NCBI GenBank assembly: GCA_012840355.1
Contig: DULN01000001.1
Span: 62,001-126,000 of the forward strand
Origin: Clostridiales bacterium
Lineage (GTDB): Bacteria > Bacillota > Clostridia > Oscillospirales > CAG-272
Direction of reading: 5' to 3'
Length of the DNA stretch: 64,000 nt
Positions 18,609 through 26,919 of this stretch are shown here, piece after piece (the first letter of the stretch is position 1; the number at the start of each line of letters is the position of its first letter). A program made the position numbers and the translations under genes. The notes under the pieces were generated by a model that did not search any database, had not been told where the DNA came from, and saw only the letters and a program-made list of their open reading frames with translations.

Positions 18609-18776
18609 TTCCGCCGTTCTACAAATTTGCTCGCCGAGGCAATATATACCACCCGGCCCGGCAGCGCTAGCAATTTTGCTGGGGCTGTATATTTTTGTCT
18701 ATATTTTGCAATACCGCTAATATGCCAAGCACCGCCGCAATTCGGCGGAAAAAATAAAACAAAAAGGAGAGTTGCA

Positions 18777-19667
18777 ATGGCTGAACTCAACTACGCGAAA
18801 GTCTACAGCTCGGCGCTTGCCGAAGCGTTCCCGACCTCGCTGCATTTCGGCGCGCTATACGCGACGCCGAACAACGGGCGCTACCGCTTCACCGGCGGCA
18901 GGACCGTCGAGCTTCCGACGCTTGAGGTCGGCGGCAGGGTCGACGCCAGCCGCGACGCTATCGAGTCGGTGACCCGCAATTTCGAGAATTCCTGGGAGGA
19001 GAAAGTGCTCTCCCACCAGCGCTGCTGGAGCACGCTCGTGCACCCAAAGGACATCGACGAAACCAACCTAGCGGCCTCAATTGCGAACATCACGGCGGTC
19101 TATAATAGCGAGCAGAAATTCCCCGAAATGGATGCGTACACCGTCTCGAAAATTTACGCCGACTGGACGGCTGAAGGCAAAGCCCCAATACTAGAAACCG
19201 TCAACAGCGGGAATGTGCTTTCGATTTTCGACTCGCTGATGCAGCAGATGAGCGAGGCGCGTGTACCCGCCACCGGCCGCGTGCTTTATGTAACCCCGCC
19301 GGTTATGACTGCGCTTAAGACTGTCGAGGGCATCTCGCGCACGCTTTCGGTTCAGTCCGGCACTTCGTCGGTAAGCCGAACGGTAACGGTGCTTGACGGC
19401 GTGTCGGTCGTCGAGGTACCGTCGGTGCTCATGAAGACCAAATACGATTTCTCAAACGGTTGGAGAGTGGCAACCGACGCAAAGCAAATCCATATGCTTT
19501 TGATTCACCCCGAGGCGGTTGTAACGCCGGTAAGCTATCAGTTCGCGCGGCTTGACCCGCCGTCAGCCGTAACCGGCGGCAAATACGTCTACTACGAAGA
19601 GAGCTTTGAGGACGTCTTCATACTTAAAAAGAAAATCGACGGAATCGCGTTTGTCGTAGAGCCTTAA
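18777..19667 (+). CDS. Phage major capsid protein
   Basis: A 296-residue protein beginning MAELNYAKVYSSALAEAFP. This opening, together with the FGALYATPNNGRYRF, RVDASRDAIESVTRNFENSW and WSTLVHPKDIDETN segments, matches a capsid family I know from phages and prophages of Clostridia. The ATG at 18777 follows AAAGGAG; the frame upstream to 18627 is open but lacks a start signal. A 168-bp gap separates it from the terminase, and a 14-bp perfect hairpin follows it. High-copy expression would fit both. Confidence 0.85.
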   Translation: MAELNYAKVYSSALAEAFPTSLHFGALYATPNNGRYRFTGGRTVELPTLEVGGRVDASRDAIESVTRNFENSWEEKVLSHQRCWSTLVHPKDIDETNLAASIANITAVYNSEQKFPEMDAYTVSKIYADWTAEGKAPILETVNSGNVLSIFDSLMQQMSEARVPATGRVLYVTPPVMTALKTVEGISRTLSVQSGTSSVSRTVTVLDGVSVVEVPSVLMKTKYDFSNGWRVATDAKQIHMLLIHPEAVVTPVSYQFARLDPPSAVTGGKYVYYEESFEDVFILKKKIDGIAFVVEP

Positions 19668-19684
19668 AGCTTAAGCCATAGCTA

Positions 19685-19717
19685 CTGCGCTCCATGCCGG
19701 GCAGGCATGGAGCGCAG
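19685..19717 (+). promoter_or_regulatory. 14-bp perfect hairpin after the capsid gene, no U-tract
   Basis: CTGCGCTCCATGCC (19685-19698) pairs perfectly with GGCATGGAGCGCAG (19704-19717) over a 5-nt loop. No T-run follows; a ribosome binding site (AGGAGGGG) comes next instead. It probably stabilises the 3' end of capsid mRNA or reduces read-through, not a full terminator. Confidence 0.7.
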
Positions 19718-19733
19718 CTAATTAGGAGGGGTT

Positions 19734-20138
19734 ATGAACCAACACAGCATTGCAAAAGCCTTGCTCGAGCGTATAAACAGCTGGCCTTTTCGCCCGGCTG
19801 ACGCGAAGCTTGAAAGTTTCGGTCCAGGGCTGCCCGCAATAAAACTAAGCTTTGCCGGCGCTGCTAAAATGCAAAAGCGCTATGCCGATGGAACTGAGAT
19901 TTTCGAGCTGCCGCTTGCAATCACCCTCCGCGCGCGGGGAGGCACACCGCACGAGTCTCTTTTTTCGCTTGCGGAATACCTAAAAAGCACTGAGCCACCT
20001 CAACTTGACGACGGGGTATGCCTGCTTATGCTCGAGCCGCTTGGTCCTCCACGGCGCACCGGCGCGGACGTATCCGGGCTTGCCGAGTATACGCTTCCGC
20101 TGAGGCTGATGTGCGCCGTGCCGGCGCGTCCACGATAA
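19734..20138 (+). CDS. Probable tail terminator / minor capsid protein
   Basis: A 134-residue protein with an excellent AGGAGGGG ribosome binding site. An N-terminal helix (LLERINSWPF) is followed by an alpha/beta pattern and a C-terminal strand pair ending YTLPLRLMC. Size, pattern and place are like the head-tail completion or tail-terminator proteins (Minor_capsid_3-like) of siphophages. The assignment rests on context and general resemblance, not on a diagnostic motif. Confidence 0.55.
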   Translation: MNQHSIAKALLERINSWPFRPADAKLESFGPGLPAIKLSFAGAAKMQKRYADGTEIFELPLAITLRARGGTPHESLFSLAEYLKSTEPPQLDDGVCLLMLEPLGPPRRTGADVSGLAEYTLPLRLMCAVPARPR

Positions 20139-20143
20139 AGGGG

Positions 20144-20635
20144 GTGGGAGAGATTTTTTACCCGTATAAGGCCGGGGACCTTTTGATTTATATTGGGATT
20201 TCGGGCAAAGTGACGCTTTTGCGCGGCGCCTTGGTCCAGAAGATTGAGTTTTCGCCTGTCCGGCATACCCGGCGCTATTTCGACGAGCCTGAGGGAACAG
20301 CCGACCTTTTTGGCACGCTCCCATCTATAAGATGCGAGATTGAGCTTTGCCTTGGCGACCCGGCGCACGAATACCTTTTGGGCAAAACGCTGCTTGGGGC
20401 TGTGGGCGGCGAGGCGGCGGTTGAGCTTTACCTTGTGGATCGCGCAGGTAAAAGCCCGCCATATCCCTGCCACAAAAGGGAGTTTACGTTTATCCCGCAC
20501 TCGCTGCGGGCGGCGGGCAGCGGCGTTGCGGCATATCAACTCCTTTGCGAGTTTGCCGCGCGCGGGCCGGCTCAGCATGGCGCCGCGTTACTTTTGGATG
20601 ACGGGCAAACGCTCGAGTTTGCCGGTGAGGCGTAA
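20144..20635 (+). CDS. Probable phage tail tube protein
   Basis: A 163-residue protein, start GTG at 20144 after AAAGGGG; the frame is open upstream inside the previous gene but has no start signal there. The middle segment (GDPAHEYLLGKTLLG, followed by a beta strand VELYLVDR) and the end (a series of strands closing with DGQTLEF) resemble the tail tube proteins found with this capsid type in clostridial phages. No motif is decisive. Notable because a tail tube gene normally lies after the portal and connector genes, whereas here it precedes them. Confidence 0.5.
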   Translation: MGEIFYPYKAGDLLIYIGISGKVTLLRGALVQKIEFSPVRHTRRYFDEPEGTADLFGTLPSIRCEIELCLGDPAHEYLLGKTLLGAVGGEAAVELYLVDRAGKSPPYPCHKREFTFIPHSLRAAGSGVAAYQLLCEFAARGPAQHGAALLLDDGQTLEFAGEA

Positions 20636-20688
20636 AGATGCGTCAATATCACGAAAGGATGCGCGGCTTTGCCGCGGTGGTTTAAGCG

Positions 20689-22011
20689 ATGTACGAAACC
20701 GAAAAACAAGAGGCACTAGAGTGGCTTAGGCTTTACCGGGGCATGAGCCTAGGCTTTCCTAATCACCCGCCGAGGGCTTCCGGCGAAAGCTATCCCTCGC
20801 TTGAGTTGCCCTCGGCGATATGCGCGGAGTTTGCGCGGCTGGTCGCCGCCGAAGCGAGCTTTAAGTTTGTCCCCGTAATCGGGCCCGTGCCCGGGTTTGA
20901 CGCCGGCCGAGCCGAGTTTTTGAGCTCAGTCTTTGCGCCATTTTTCGCGCAGTTTAAAAGTGTATCGGAGCTGGCGTTCGCCTGCGGTGGCGTGATGCTG
21001 AAACCTACGCTAACCGCTGCAGGCTCGATTGCCATTGAGACGTTTTTGCCCGGCGACTTTGAGATTGTATCCGCGTCTGCCGGTGAGATCACCGGCGCCG
21101 AGTTTATCACGCGCTGCCGGCGCGGAGGGGCGTACTATATCCGCCGCGAGAGGCATGAAAAAGCTGGTGACAGCTGGCGGGTGACTAACCGCTATTTCCG
21201 CGCGGCTGCTGAATATGACGACGGCAGGGAGATCCCGCAGGATGAGGCAGCGGCGGCAGTTCCTGAGTGGTCACAGCTGGAAAGCAGCGTTTTGATTAGC
21301 GGGCTTGGCGGGCCGCTTTTTGCGTACTACCGGGTCGGCACGCGCGAGCGGTCGCCCTATGGCGTCTCGGTTTTCGCGCGCGCAGTCGAGCTTATACGCG
21401 AGGCTGACGCGCAGTTCGGCAGGCTGCTTTGGGAGTTTGAAGGCGGCGAGCTTGCTATAGACGCGAGCGAGGATGCGTTTAGGCTTGACCGTAACGGCAA
21501 GCCAATCCTTCCCGCAGGCCGCGAGAGGCTTTTCAGGCCGAACAAGCTCGACTATACCTACGGCTCCTCAAACGACCCGCTACGCACATTCTCGCCCGAG
21601 CTGCGCGACCGGTCGTTTATAAACGGATTAAACCAGATTATCATGCGTATAGAGGACACCGTCGGGCTTGCGCGCGGGACCTTCTCGGACCCGCAGATGA
21701 TGGCGCGCACGGCAACCGAGATCAAAATGATGCGCCAGCGCACTTATGCGGCAGTGCGCGACCTGCAAAACTGCGCACAGAAGGCGCTCGCCGAGCTTGT
21801 GCGCGCAACCGACGACCTTTGCACGCTTTATCGCCTTGCGCCTGAAGGCAAGGCGGAGCTTGTCTGCGACTTCGGCGACAACGTCCTTTCCGCCAGCGAA
21901 ATCGAGCGTGAGCTTGACCGAAGGGATGTTATGGCGGGGCTGCTTTCGCCTGAGGAATACCGGGCAAGGTGGCATGTCTATGAGTCTAGTGGGGAGGAGA
22001 GCGTCATATGA
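20689..22011 (+). CDS. Phage portal protein (SPP1/A118-like)
   Basis: A 440-residue protein forming the dodecameric DNA gate at one capsid vertex. The length, the N-terminal region FARLVAAEASFKF, the central GTRERSPYGVSVFARAVELI and the long helical C-terminal part with QMMARTATEIKMMRQRTY are typical of SPP1 Gp6/A118-like portals (the same helix signature recurs across these families). The ATG has a poor ribosome binding site and lies just after a small GCGCGGC hairpin. The last 4 bp overlap the scaffold-like gene (ATGA), implying coupling. Confidence 0.85.
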   Translation: MYETEKQEALEWLRLYRGMSLGFPNHPPRASGESYPSLELPSAICAEFARLVAAEASFKFVPVIGPVPGFDAGRAEFLSSVFAPFFAQFKSVSELAFACGGVMLKPTLTAAGSIAIETFLPGDFEIVSASAGEITGAEFITRCRRGGAYYIRRERHEKAGDSWRVTNRYFRAAAEYDDGREIPQDEAAAAVPEWSQLESSVLISGLGGPLFAYYRVGTRERSPYGVSVFARAVELIREADAQFGRLLWEFEGGELAIDASEDAFRLDRNGKPILPAGRERLFRPNKLDYTYGSSNDPLRTFSPELRDRSFINGLNQIIMRIEDTVGLARGTFSDPQMMARTATEIKMMRQRTYAAVRDLQNCAQKALAELVRATDDLCTLYRLAPEGKAELVCDFGDNVLSASEIERELDRRDVMAGLLSPEEYRARWHVYESSGEESVI

Positions 22012-22592
22012 ATCGCGAGTTTCTCGAGCAGCTTGGGCTTGACGGCGAAAAAATCGAGCGCATCTTAGCGGAATTTGACCGGCTGCGCGACGAGCTTTCC
22101 ACAAAGCTTGCCAAAGCTTTGGACCGATGCGCTGCGCTTGAAAATGAGCTTGCGGAAATAAAGAGCGACGGCGGGTTTGATATGGCAAAAAAGGCGTTTG
22201 ACTTGGCGCTTGAGGCTATCCGCGCCGAGCATGAAAAGATGCTTCTTACCGAAAAAAAGGCGGCAGAAAGGCGGCTAGAGGAGGCACTCTCCGCAAAATC
22301 CGCCGAACTTGAAAAAGAAAAGCTGCGCATGAAGGTAGAAGATCTGTTCGCGAAGGCCGGGTTCAACAGCGCGCTTGCGATGCGGGCAGCCGTCGAAAGA
22401 TTTATCTCCGAAGGCGGCACTCCCGACAACGCTGGAAGCTGGCTTACCAAATTGCGGGAGACCGAACCCGACGCTTTTGCAAAAGTTGCGCCGGCGCAAA
22501 ACTTGCCGCGGTTTACGGTTGAATCGCCCGCCGCCGAAGACGGCTCGGCGCCCGGCGGGCTTTTATCCTCCATGCTGAAAAAACTGCGGTAA
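22008..22592 (+). CDS. Phage scaffold protein (GP20-like minor structural protein)
   Basis: A 194-residue protein predicted to be almost entirely alpha-helical with a long coiled coil (residues about 10-110, Glu/Lys/Ala-rich), followed by a small helical domain and a flexible tail. This is the pattern of Phage_GP20 scaffold proteins, which guide capsid assembly. It overlaps the portal stop by 4 bp. It is normally placed between portal and capsid genes; here the capsid gene lies far upstream. Confidence 0.78.
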   Translation: MNREFLEQLGLDGEKIERILAEFDRLRDELSTKLAKALDRCAALENELAEIKSDGGFDMAKKAFDLALEAIRAEHEKMLLTEKKAAERRLEEALSAKSAELEKEKLRMKVEDLFAKAGFNSALAMRAAVERFISEGGTPDNAGSWLTKLRETEPDAFAKVAPAQNLPRFTVESPAAEDGSAPGGLLSSMLKKLR

Positions 22593-22605
22593 AGGGGTAG
22601 CGCCG

Positions 22606-23007
22606 ATGGCATATGTGGACAAGGAGTATTACGAGAATATATTCGGCGGAGAGTCTATCGACGAGCCTGAGTTTAACATGCTTGCGCGTGCTGCGAGCGA
22701 CCTTTGTAACGCGATTGTAACTGTGCCGATTAAAACTGTTACCGATAACATAAAGCGCGCCGTTTGCTATCAAATTGAGCTTTTACACCGGCAAGGCGGG
22801 ATAGATGCGATCTCGGGGCTTGCGCTCTCGGCGCCCGGCGTTACGGAAAAAGTGGGCGACGTTAGCTACTCGAACGCACCCCACTCAGCAGGCACCGCAC
22901 GCATTTACAGCTTTGGCGGGCTGCCGGTCTCGCCTATCGCATATGCCCTTCTGCGCGCCGAGGGCCTTACAAGCCGCGTAGTCATTGGCGGTGATGAACC
23001 AGTATGA
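22606..23007 (+). CDS. Head-tail connector protein (gp6/gp15-like)
   Basis: A 133-residue protein, mainly helical in the first half (DKEYYENIFGG, DEPEFNMLARAASDLCNAIV, IKRAVCYQIELLHRQGG), with a shorter irregular C-terminal part. The pattern of an acidic N-terminal helix plus a hydrophobic helix carrying AVCYQIE is typical of phage head-tail connector proteins. RBS AAAGGGG precedes ATG. The stop overlaps the next start. Confidence 0.72.
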   Translation: MAYVDKEYYENIFGGESIDEPEFNMLARAASDLCNAIVTVPIKTVTDNIKRAVCYQIELLHRQGGIDAISGLALSAPGVTEKVGDVSYSNAPHSAGTARIYSFGGLPVSPIAYALLRAEGLTSRVVIGGDEPV

Positions 23008-23411
23008 ATATGGCTAGATTGTTCGACGACACTGTCACGCTTTTTATACCCACCCCTTCTGGAGGGTATGAGGCGAGGCTGCTTTCAGGCGTGCTGTTTT
23101 CGGCGGCGCACGGCATATCCGGCGGTGACTCTACGCCTACGAGACATGCGGTCTTATACTTTTTCGACATGCGCTCACAATGCATTGACCCCGCAGGCCG
23201 CGCCTGCAAGTATGTCCGATATGCCGAATGGCTAAACATGCAGGATTACTCGGGGCACTTCACCTTCGTGCCGTCCGGTGGCTCATTCCTCTGCGAAGGC
23301 GACGCCCGCGACAAGGCTGTCCCGCCTGACGGGGCGTATCGCATAACTTCGGTTGAGCGCCCATCCGCCGGGCGGCGGCTTCTGCGGCATTTTAAAATTA
23401 CAGCGCAATGA
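23004..23411 (+). CDS. Phage minor capsid / head-closure protein, putative
   Basis: A 135-residue, mostly beta-strand protein beginning MNMARLFDDTVTLFIPTP. It lies where head-closure or minor capsid proteins (Minor_capsid_2-like) lie in clostridial siphophages and has their size. No decisive motif was recognised. It overlaps both neighbours by 4 bp (ATGA), within a tightly coupled head-completion block. Confidence 0.5.
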   Translation: MNMARLFDDTVTLFIPTPSGGYEARLLSGVLFSAAHGISGGDSTPTRHAVLYFFDMRSQCIDPAGRACKYVRYAEWLNMQDYSGHFTFVPSGGSFLCEGDARDKAVPPDGAYRITSVERPSAGRRLLRHFKITAQ

Positions 23412-23689
23412 CCGTTGGCTACGCCAAAATGCGCATAAACGGCATAAGTTTCAAGGTGCCGCTCTGCTCCCAGCGCGATGATGCTATAAGGGAGCTTGCC
23501 TTCGGCGCCGCATTTGCGGGAGGGGCAAAAACGTTTGTGCGCGCCGTTGACAAAGTACTGGGCGCAGGCGCATTCCGGCGCATTTCGAAAGGGCGGCGGC
23601 TTGACATTTTCGATTTTATTGACCTTGCCGTCTACATTTGCGCAAAATACGAAAAAGCAAAAATAATTAAAACTAAATATTTGGAGTGA
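23408..23689 (+). CDS. Possible tail assembly chaperone (DUF6673-like)
   Basis: A 93-residue protein with the pattern 'MRINGISFKV', then helices and DIFDFIDLAVYICAKYE. It resembles small proteins (DUF6673-like) that stand immediately before the tape measure gene in clostridial phages and are thought to be tail assembly chaperones. Here no tape measure gene follows. The start overlaps the previous gene by 4 bp. The last codons are AT-rich, unlike the rest of the cluster, which may mark a junction. Confidence 0.45.
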   Translation: MTVGYAKMRINGISFKVPLCSQRDDAIRELAFGAAFAGGAKTFVRAVDKVLGAGAFRRISKGRRLDIFDFIDLAVYICAKYEKAKIIKTKYLE

Positions 23690-23694
23690 ACGTT

Positions 23695-23735
23695 TTTGGC
23701 GTGGGGGCTTTACCCGCGAAGTTCCCCACGCCAAA
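23695..23735 (+). repeat. 12-bp perfect inverted repeat at the position of the missing tape measure gene
   Basis: TTTGGCGTGGGG (23695-23706) and CCCCACGCCAAA (23724-23735) form a perfect stem over a 17-nt loop in the 102-bp gap between the chaperone-like gene and the Dit gene. No T-run follows. It is the largest non-coding gap after the portal gene. Confidence 0.75.
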
Positions 23736-23791
23736 GGGGGCAAATCACATCCCACGCGTGTATTTAAATAAAGGGGCAAGGCTACACCCAA

Positions 23792-24640
23792 ATGAAAAGC
23801 GATTTTGAAATCACATTGACACTATGCGGAAAAAAATTCACCGTCGGCAGGGGCGGCGATTTTAGGCTGCTATATGCCTCGGGGCTTGAGGCAGCCGACT
23901 ACAAGCTCGCGGTGGTCGACGAGTGCGCGTTTGACGGCGGATATATCGCAGGCGCGCGGTTCGGGCCTCGCAAAATCACACTCGAGCTTGAGCCTGCGGG
24001 CGACGCAGAAGCATCTCGCGCCGCGCTAATCTCGGCGCTTTCGCCTAAAAACGCCGGCACGCTGCTTGTGACGCGCAAAGGCGTAACGCGCAAAATTTCA
24101 TTTGTGCCCGCCTCGGTGGAATTCGAGCAACAAAACCTCTTTGCGCCGCCGAGAATAAAGCTCAATCTCGTCTGCCCCGACCCGTTTTTCTCCGACCCCG
24201 AGGAGACGACCGTCGAGTTCCACAAGACCGTGCCGCTTTTGACTTTCCCGTTTAACTCAATGCGCGGGGCAGGCATAGCGTCGGGCATATGGCGCATTTC
24301 TGACACAGCGAAAATTTACAACACCGGCGACACCGACATCGGCATCGTTTGCACGATAAAAGCTGTCGGCGGCACCGTTATAAACCCCAAAATCGAGCTT
24401 GCTGGCACCGGGTTTGTAAAGCTTTACGCCGTGCTTGAGGATGGAGACAAGGTGCAAATCAATACCCGCCGCGGCGAAAAGTCAATACTCTTAAACGGCG
24501 AAAAGCGCTTCATTTTCGACCGGCGCAGCGTGTTCTTCCAGCTCCCGCCGGGCGAAAACATTATAACAGTCTCCGCCGACGCAGGAATAACCTATGCAAA
24601 CGCTTCGTTTTCATACCTTTTGAGGTACAACGGTATATGA
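23792..24640 (+). CDS. Phage distal tail protein (Dit-like)
   Basis: A 282-residue protein of the siphovirus tail family (SPP1 Gp19.1/Dit), which forms the hexameric hub at the tail tip. Residues about 1-130 fit the N-terminal ring domain (FRLLYASGLE, GARFGPRKITLEL, GTLLVTRKGVTRKISFVPASVEFE); the C-terminal half is a beta-sandwich ending FSYLLRYNG. RBS AAGGGGC lies upstream. It overlaps the next gene by 4 bp. Confidence 0.8.
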   Translation: MKSDFEITLTLCGKKFTVGRGGDFRLLYASGLEAADYKLAVVDECAFDGGYIAGARFGPRKITLELEPAGDAEASRAALISALSPKNAGTLLVTRKGVTRKISFVPASVEFEQQNLFAPPRIKLNLVCPDPFFSDPEETTVEFHKTVPLLTFPFNSMRGAGIASGIWRISDTAKIYNTGDTDIGIVCTIKAVGGTVINPKIELAGTGFVKLYAVLEDGDKVQINTRRGEKSILLNGEKRFIFDRRSVFFQLPPGENIITVSADAGITYANASFSYLLRYNGI

Positions 24641-25716
24641 ACAAGAACACCGATTTTATCCTGCTTGACGCGGGTTTCGGGATTTGCGGAATAATTGAGG
24701 ACTATTCCGAGCTCCACTGGGTGCGCCGCTATTTCAAGTGCGGCGAGTTTTCGCTCACGCTGCCGCCCGGCACAAAAGAGCTTGCTGCCGGCGCGCGCTA
24801 TATTTATAACCCTTACAATGCGGAAACGGCGGTTATAGAGGAGCTTAAAATCACATCCGACCCCGCGGGCGGGCGTTCGCTTACGGTCTCGGGAAGGATG
24901 CTCGAATCGCTCCTATTTTTACGCACTATCTATGGCGTCGCAAATATAACCGGCAATGCCGAAGCCGCGGCGCGCCAGCTTGTGCAAAGCCACGCCATGA
25001 CAGGAGAGCGCGCTATCCCGGGTCTTGTGCTTGGCGAAATCATAGGCCACCCAGAAGAGGTCTATGCGCAATACTCTGAAATCAGCCTTGGCGAAGCGCT
25101 TTATGCCATGCTCGGCAGCGTGGGGCTCTCGCCAAGGCTTTCTTATGATTTCGATTCCTCGGCGCTTGTCTTTACGGTAGCGACCGGGCTCGACAGGACG
25201 CAAAACCAAACGGAAAACAGCTGGGCTATCTTTTCATCCGAGTTTGAAAACGTGCGCTCCGTTCTTTACCAATACAGCGAGCTCGACCTTCGCAACTTCT
25301 TTTACATTGCAGGGCAAATCGAAAACGATGGCTCGCGCAAACTTGTAACGCTAGACCTTTCCGCCGGCAGAGAGCGACGCGAGCTATTCGTCGACGCGCG
25401 CTCCGTGCGGCGCAGCTACAAAGATGAGTTCGGGATAACGCATACTGCCACCGATGCCCAATACGCCGAGATGCTGCGCGGGCGTGGTTATGAGGTTGCG
25501 GCGGAGCATGCCGCAGTCGAGCTTGTTGTCGGCACGGTCGCAAGCGAGCTGCCACCGGTCTACCGTGAGGATTACGACCTCGGCGACATTTGCGATTTTT
25601 ACGACACATCGCTAGGCATCCAGCGCGCAATGCGCATCACCGAGATAATTGAGCACTGGTCAAGCGGCGTGTTTTCCGTTAACCTCAAGCTCTCCGATAA
25701 ACGTTATATTACATAA
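24637..25716 (+). CDS. Siphovirus ReqiPepy6 Gp37-like tail protein
   Basis: A 359-residue protein of the Gp37-like/ tail-associated (Tal-type N-domain) family that sits directly below Dit in the baseplate. Features: N-terminal FGICGIIEDYSELHWVRRYFKCGEFSLTLP region, then VSGRMLESLLFLRTI, and a C-terminal DYDLGDICDFYD-TEIIEHW segment. No endopeptidase or lysozyme extension is present, so wall-degrading activity is not expected. Start overlaps the Dit stop. Confidence 0.82.
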   Translation: MNKNTDFILLDAGFGICGIIEDYSELHWVRRYFKCGEFSLTLPPGTKELAAGARYIYNPYNAETAVIEELKITSDPAGGRSLTVSGRMLESLLFLRTIYGVANITGNAEAAARQLVQSHAMTGERAIPGLVLGEIIGHPEEVYAQYSEISLGEALYAMLGSVGLSPRLSYDFDSSALVFTVATGLDRTQNQTENSWAIFSSEFENVRSVLYQYSELDLRNFFYIAGQIENDGSRKLVTLDLSAGRERRELFVDARSVRRSYKDEFGITHTATDAQYAEMLRGRGYEVAAEHAAVELVVGTVASELPPVYREDYDLGDICDFYDTSLGIQRAMRITEIIEHWSSGVFSVNLKLSDKRYIT

Positions 25717-25734
25717 TAAAAGGGGAAATTTTGC

Positions 25735-26907
25735 ATGGCAATGCGATCGGGGCTATTTGACTCGACTGAAGTGGTCGAAACGGTCGGCGGCTTCCCGCGC
25801 GGAAACAAAGCGGAAACCGCCGATTTTTTCGCTGCTTATTTTTCAAGCTTTGTAGGGAACGGCATTTATCTAGACCCGCCGAGCGCTTTTCAGGTGCTTC
25901 CCGAGTCGGGGCTAACAGTGAGGATAAGGCCGGGTAAATGCTTTATAAACGGCTACTTCGCGTTTGACGACGAGCCTGAAGACAAAACCTTCCCATTTGA
26001 TACGCAGCCTCACGAGTATTGGCTGGTGCTGCGGCTCGACCTCGCCGACGGCTCGATTAAGAAGGTCTGGGTGTCCGATCCGGCGCCGGGCGAGCTGCCA
26101 GTCCGAGGCACGGTTTTATATGACCTAGTCGTGGCGCGCGTTTCGGTCGGCGCAGGCGTGACGACTATAACCGACTCGATGATTTCCGACCTGCGCGCCG
26201 ACCCTTTCTACTGCGGGCGCGTCAAGTCGCTCGTCGACGGGATTGGGCAAACTGTCGAGTATGCCGACGTCGCAGGCACGCTCGTCGAAGAGACGATGGC
26301 GCAGCTTGTGCAGCGCGCCGGCAGCATTATGACCGGTCCGCTTACTCTGCATGGCGACCCGGCAAGCCCGCTGCACGCAGCCACGAAGCAGTATGTCGAC
26401 AGCCGCGCGCCTCGGCTTGTCGAGCTTTGCAGGTACACTTCATCTGGCACCTTCAGGCCAAGCGAATATCCCTCGGTCGGCAACCGTTACCTTATCATGC
26501 TGCTCGGTGCTGGAGGGGGCGGCTATCAAGACTCAAACGGCAACTGGCGGCCGGCTGGCGGCAGCGCAGGCGGTTTGCTGTTTGTAGACTTCTACTACCC
26601 GCCAAACTCGCCTATAACATCCTTCCCCGTTATAGTCGGCGCAGGAGCGTCGGGGTCAGACGGCGGCTCCACTTCATTTTGGGGGTTCAGCGTACCCGGC
26701 GGCAACAAAGCGTCGAGCGCAAGCAAGCCGGGCACTGGCGTGTCGGTCGCGGGCTTTACAAGCGAGTCCGGGCAGATAAACTCGGGCGGCATCAGCTTAT
26801 ACGGCGCCGGCGCGACCGAGACCACCTCGGCGGGCTACGGTGGGGGCGGCAACTATGACAAGCCCGGCGGCAACGGGCTTTGTATTATTTACGGCTATGT
26901 CGCATAA
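25735..26907 (+). CDS. Phage tail fibre / receptor-binding protein
   Basis: A 390-residue protein. Residues 1-200 form a baseplate-attachment domain (MAMRSGLFDSTEVVET start, common in clostridial phages). It continues with the tail-fibre repeat segment MTGPLTLHGDPASPLHAATKQYVDSR (about 200-225). The last 150 residues are extremely Gly/Ser-rich (GAGGGGYQDS, GAGASGSDGG, GYGGGGNYDKPGGNG), like the polyglycine-sandwich adhesin tips of some phages. This is the host- or surface-binding part of the particle. No fibre chaperone was found downstream. Confidence 0.8.
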   Translation: MAMRSGLFDSTEVVETVGGFPRGNKAETADFFAAYFSSFVGNGIYLDPPSAFQVLPESGLTVRIRPGKCFINGYFAFDDEPEDKTFPFDTQPHEYWLVLRLDLADGSIKKVWVSDPAPGELPVRGTVLYDLVVARVSVGAGVTTITDSMISDLRADPFYCGRVKSLVDGIGQTVEYADVAGTLVEETMAQLVQRAGSIMTGPLTLHGDPASPLHAATKQYVDSRAPRLVELCRYTSSGTFRPSEYPSVGNRYLIMLLGAGGGGYQDSNGNWRPAGGSAGGLLFVDFYYPPNSPITSFPVIVGAGASGSDGGSTSFWGFSVPGGNKASSASKPGTGVSVAGFTSESGQINSGGISLYGAGATETTSAGYGGGGNYDKPGGNGLCIIYGYVA

Positions 26908-26919
26908 GGGGGCGGTAGC

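Noticed and set aside
18627..18776. N-terminal extension of the capsid frame
   Set aside because: No ribosome binding site, low-complexity translation, and the family N-terminus begins at 18777 after AAAGGAG.
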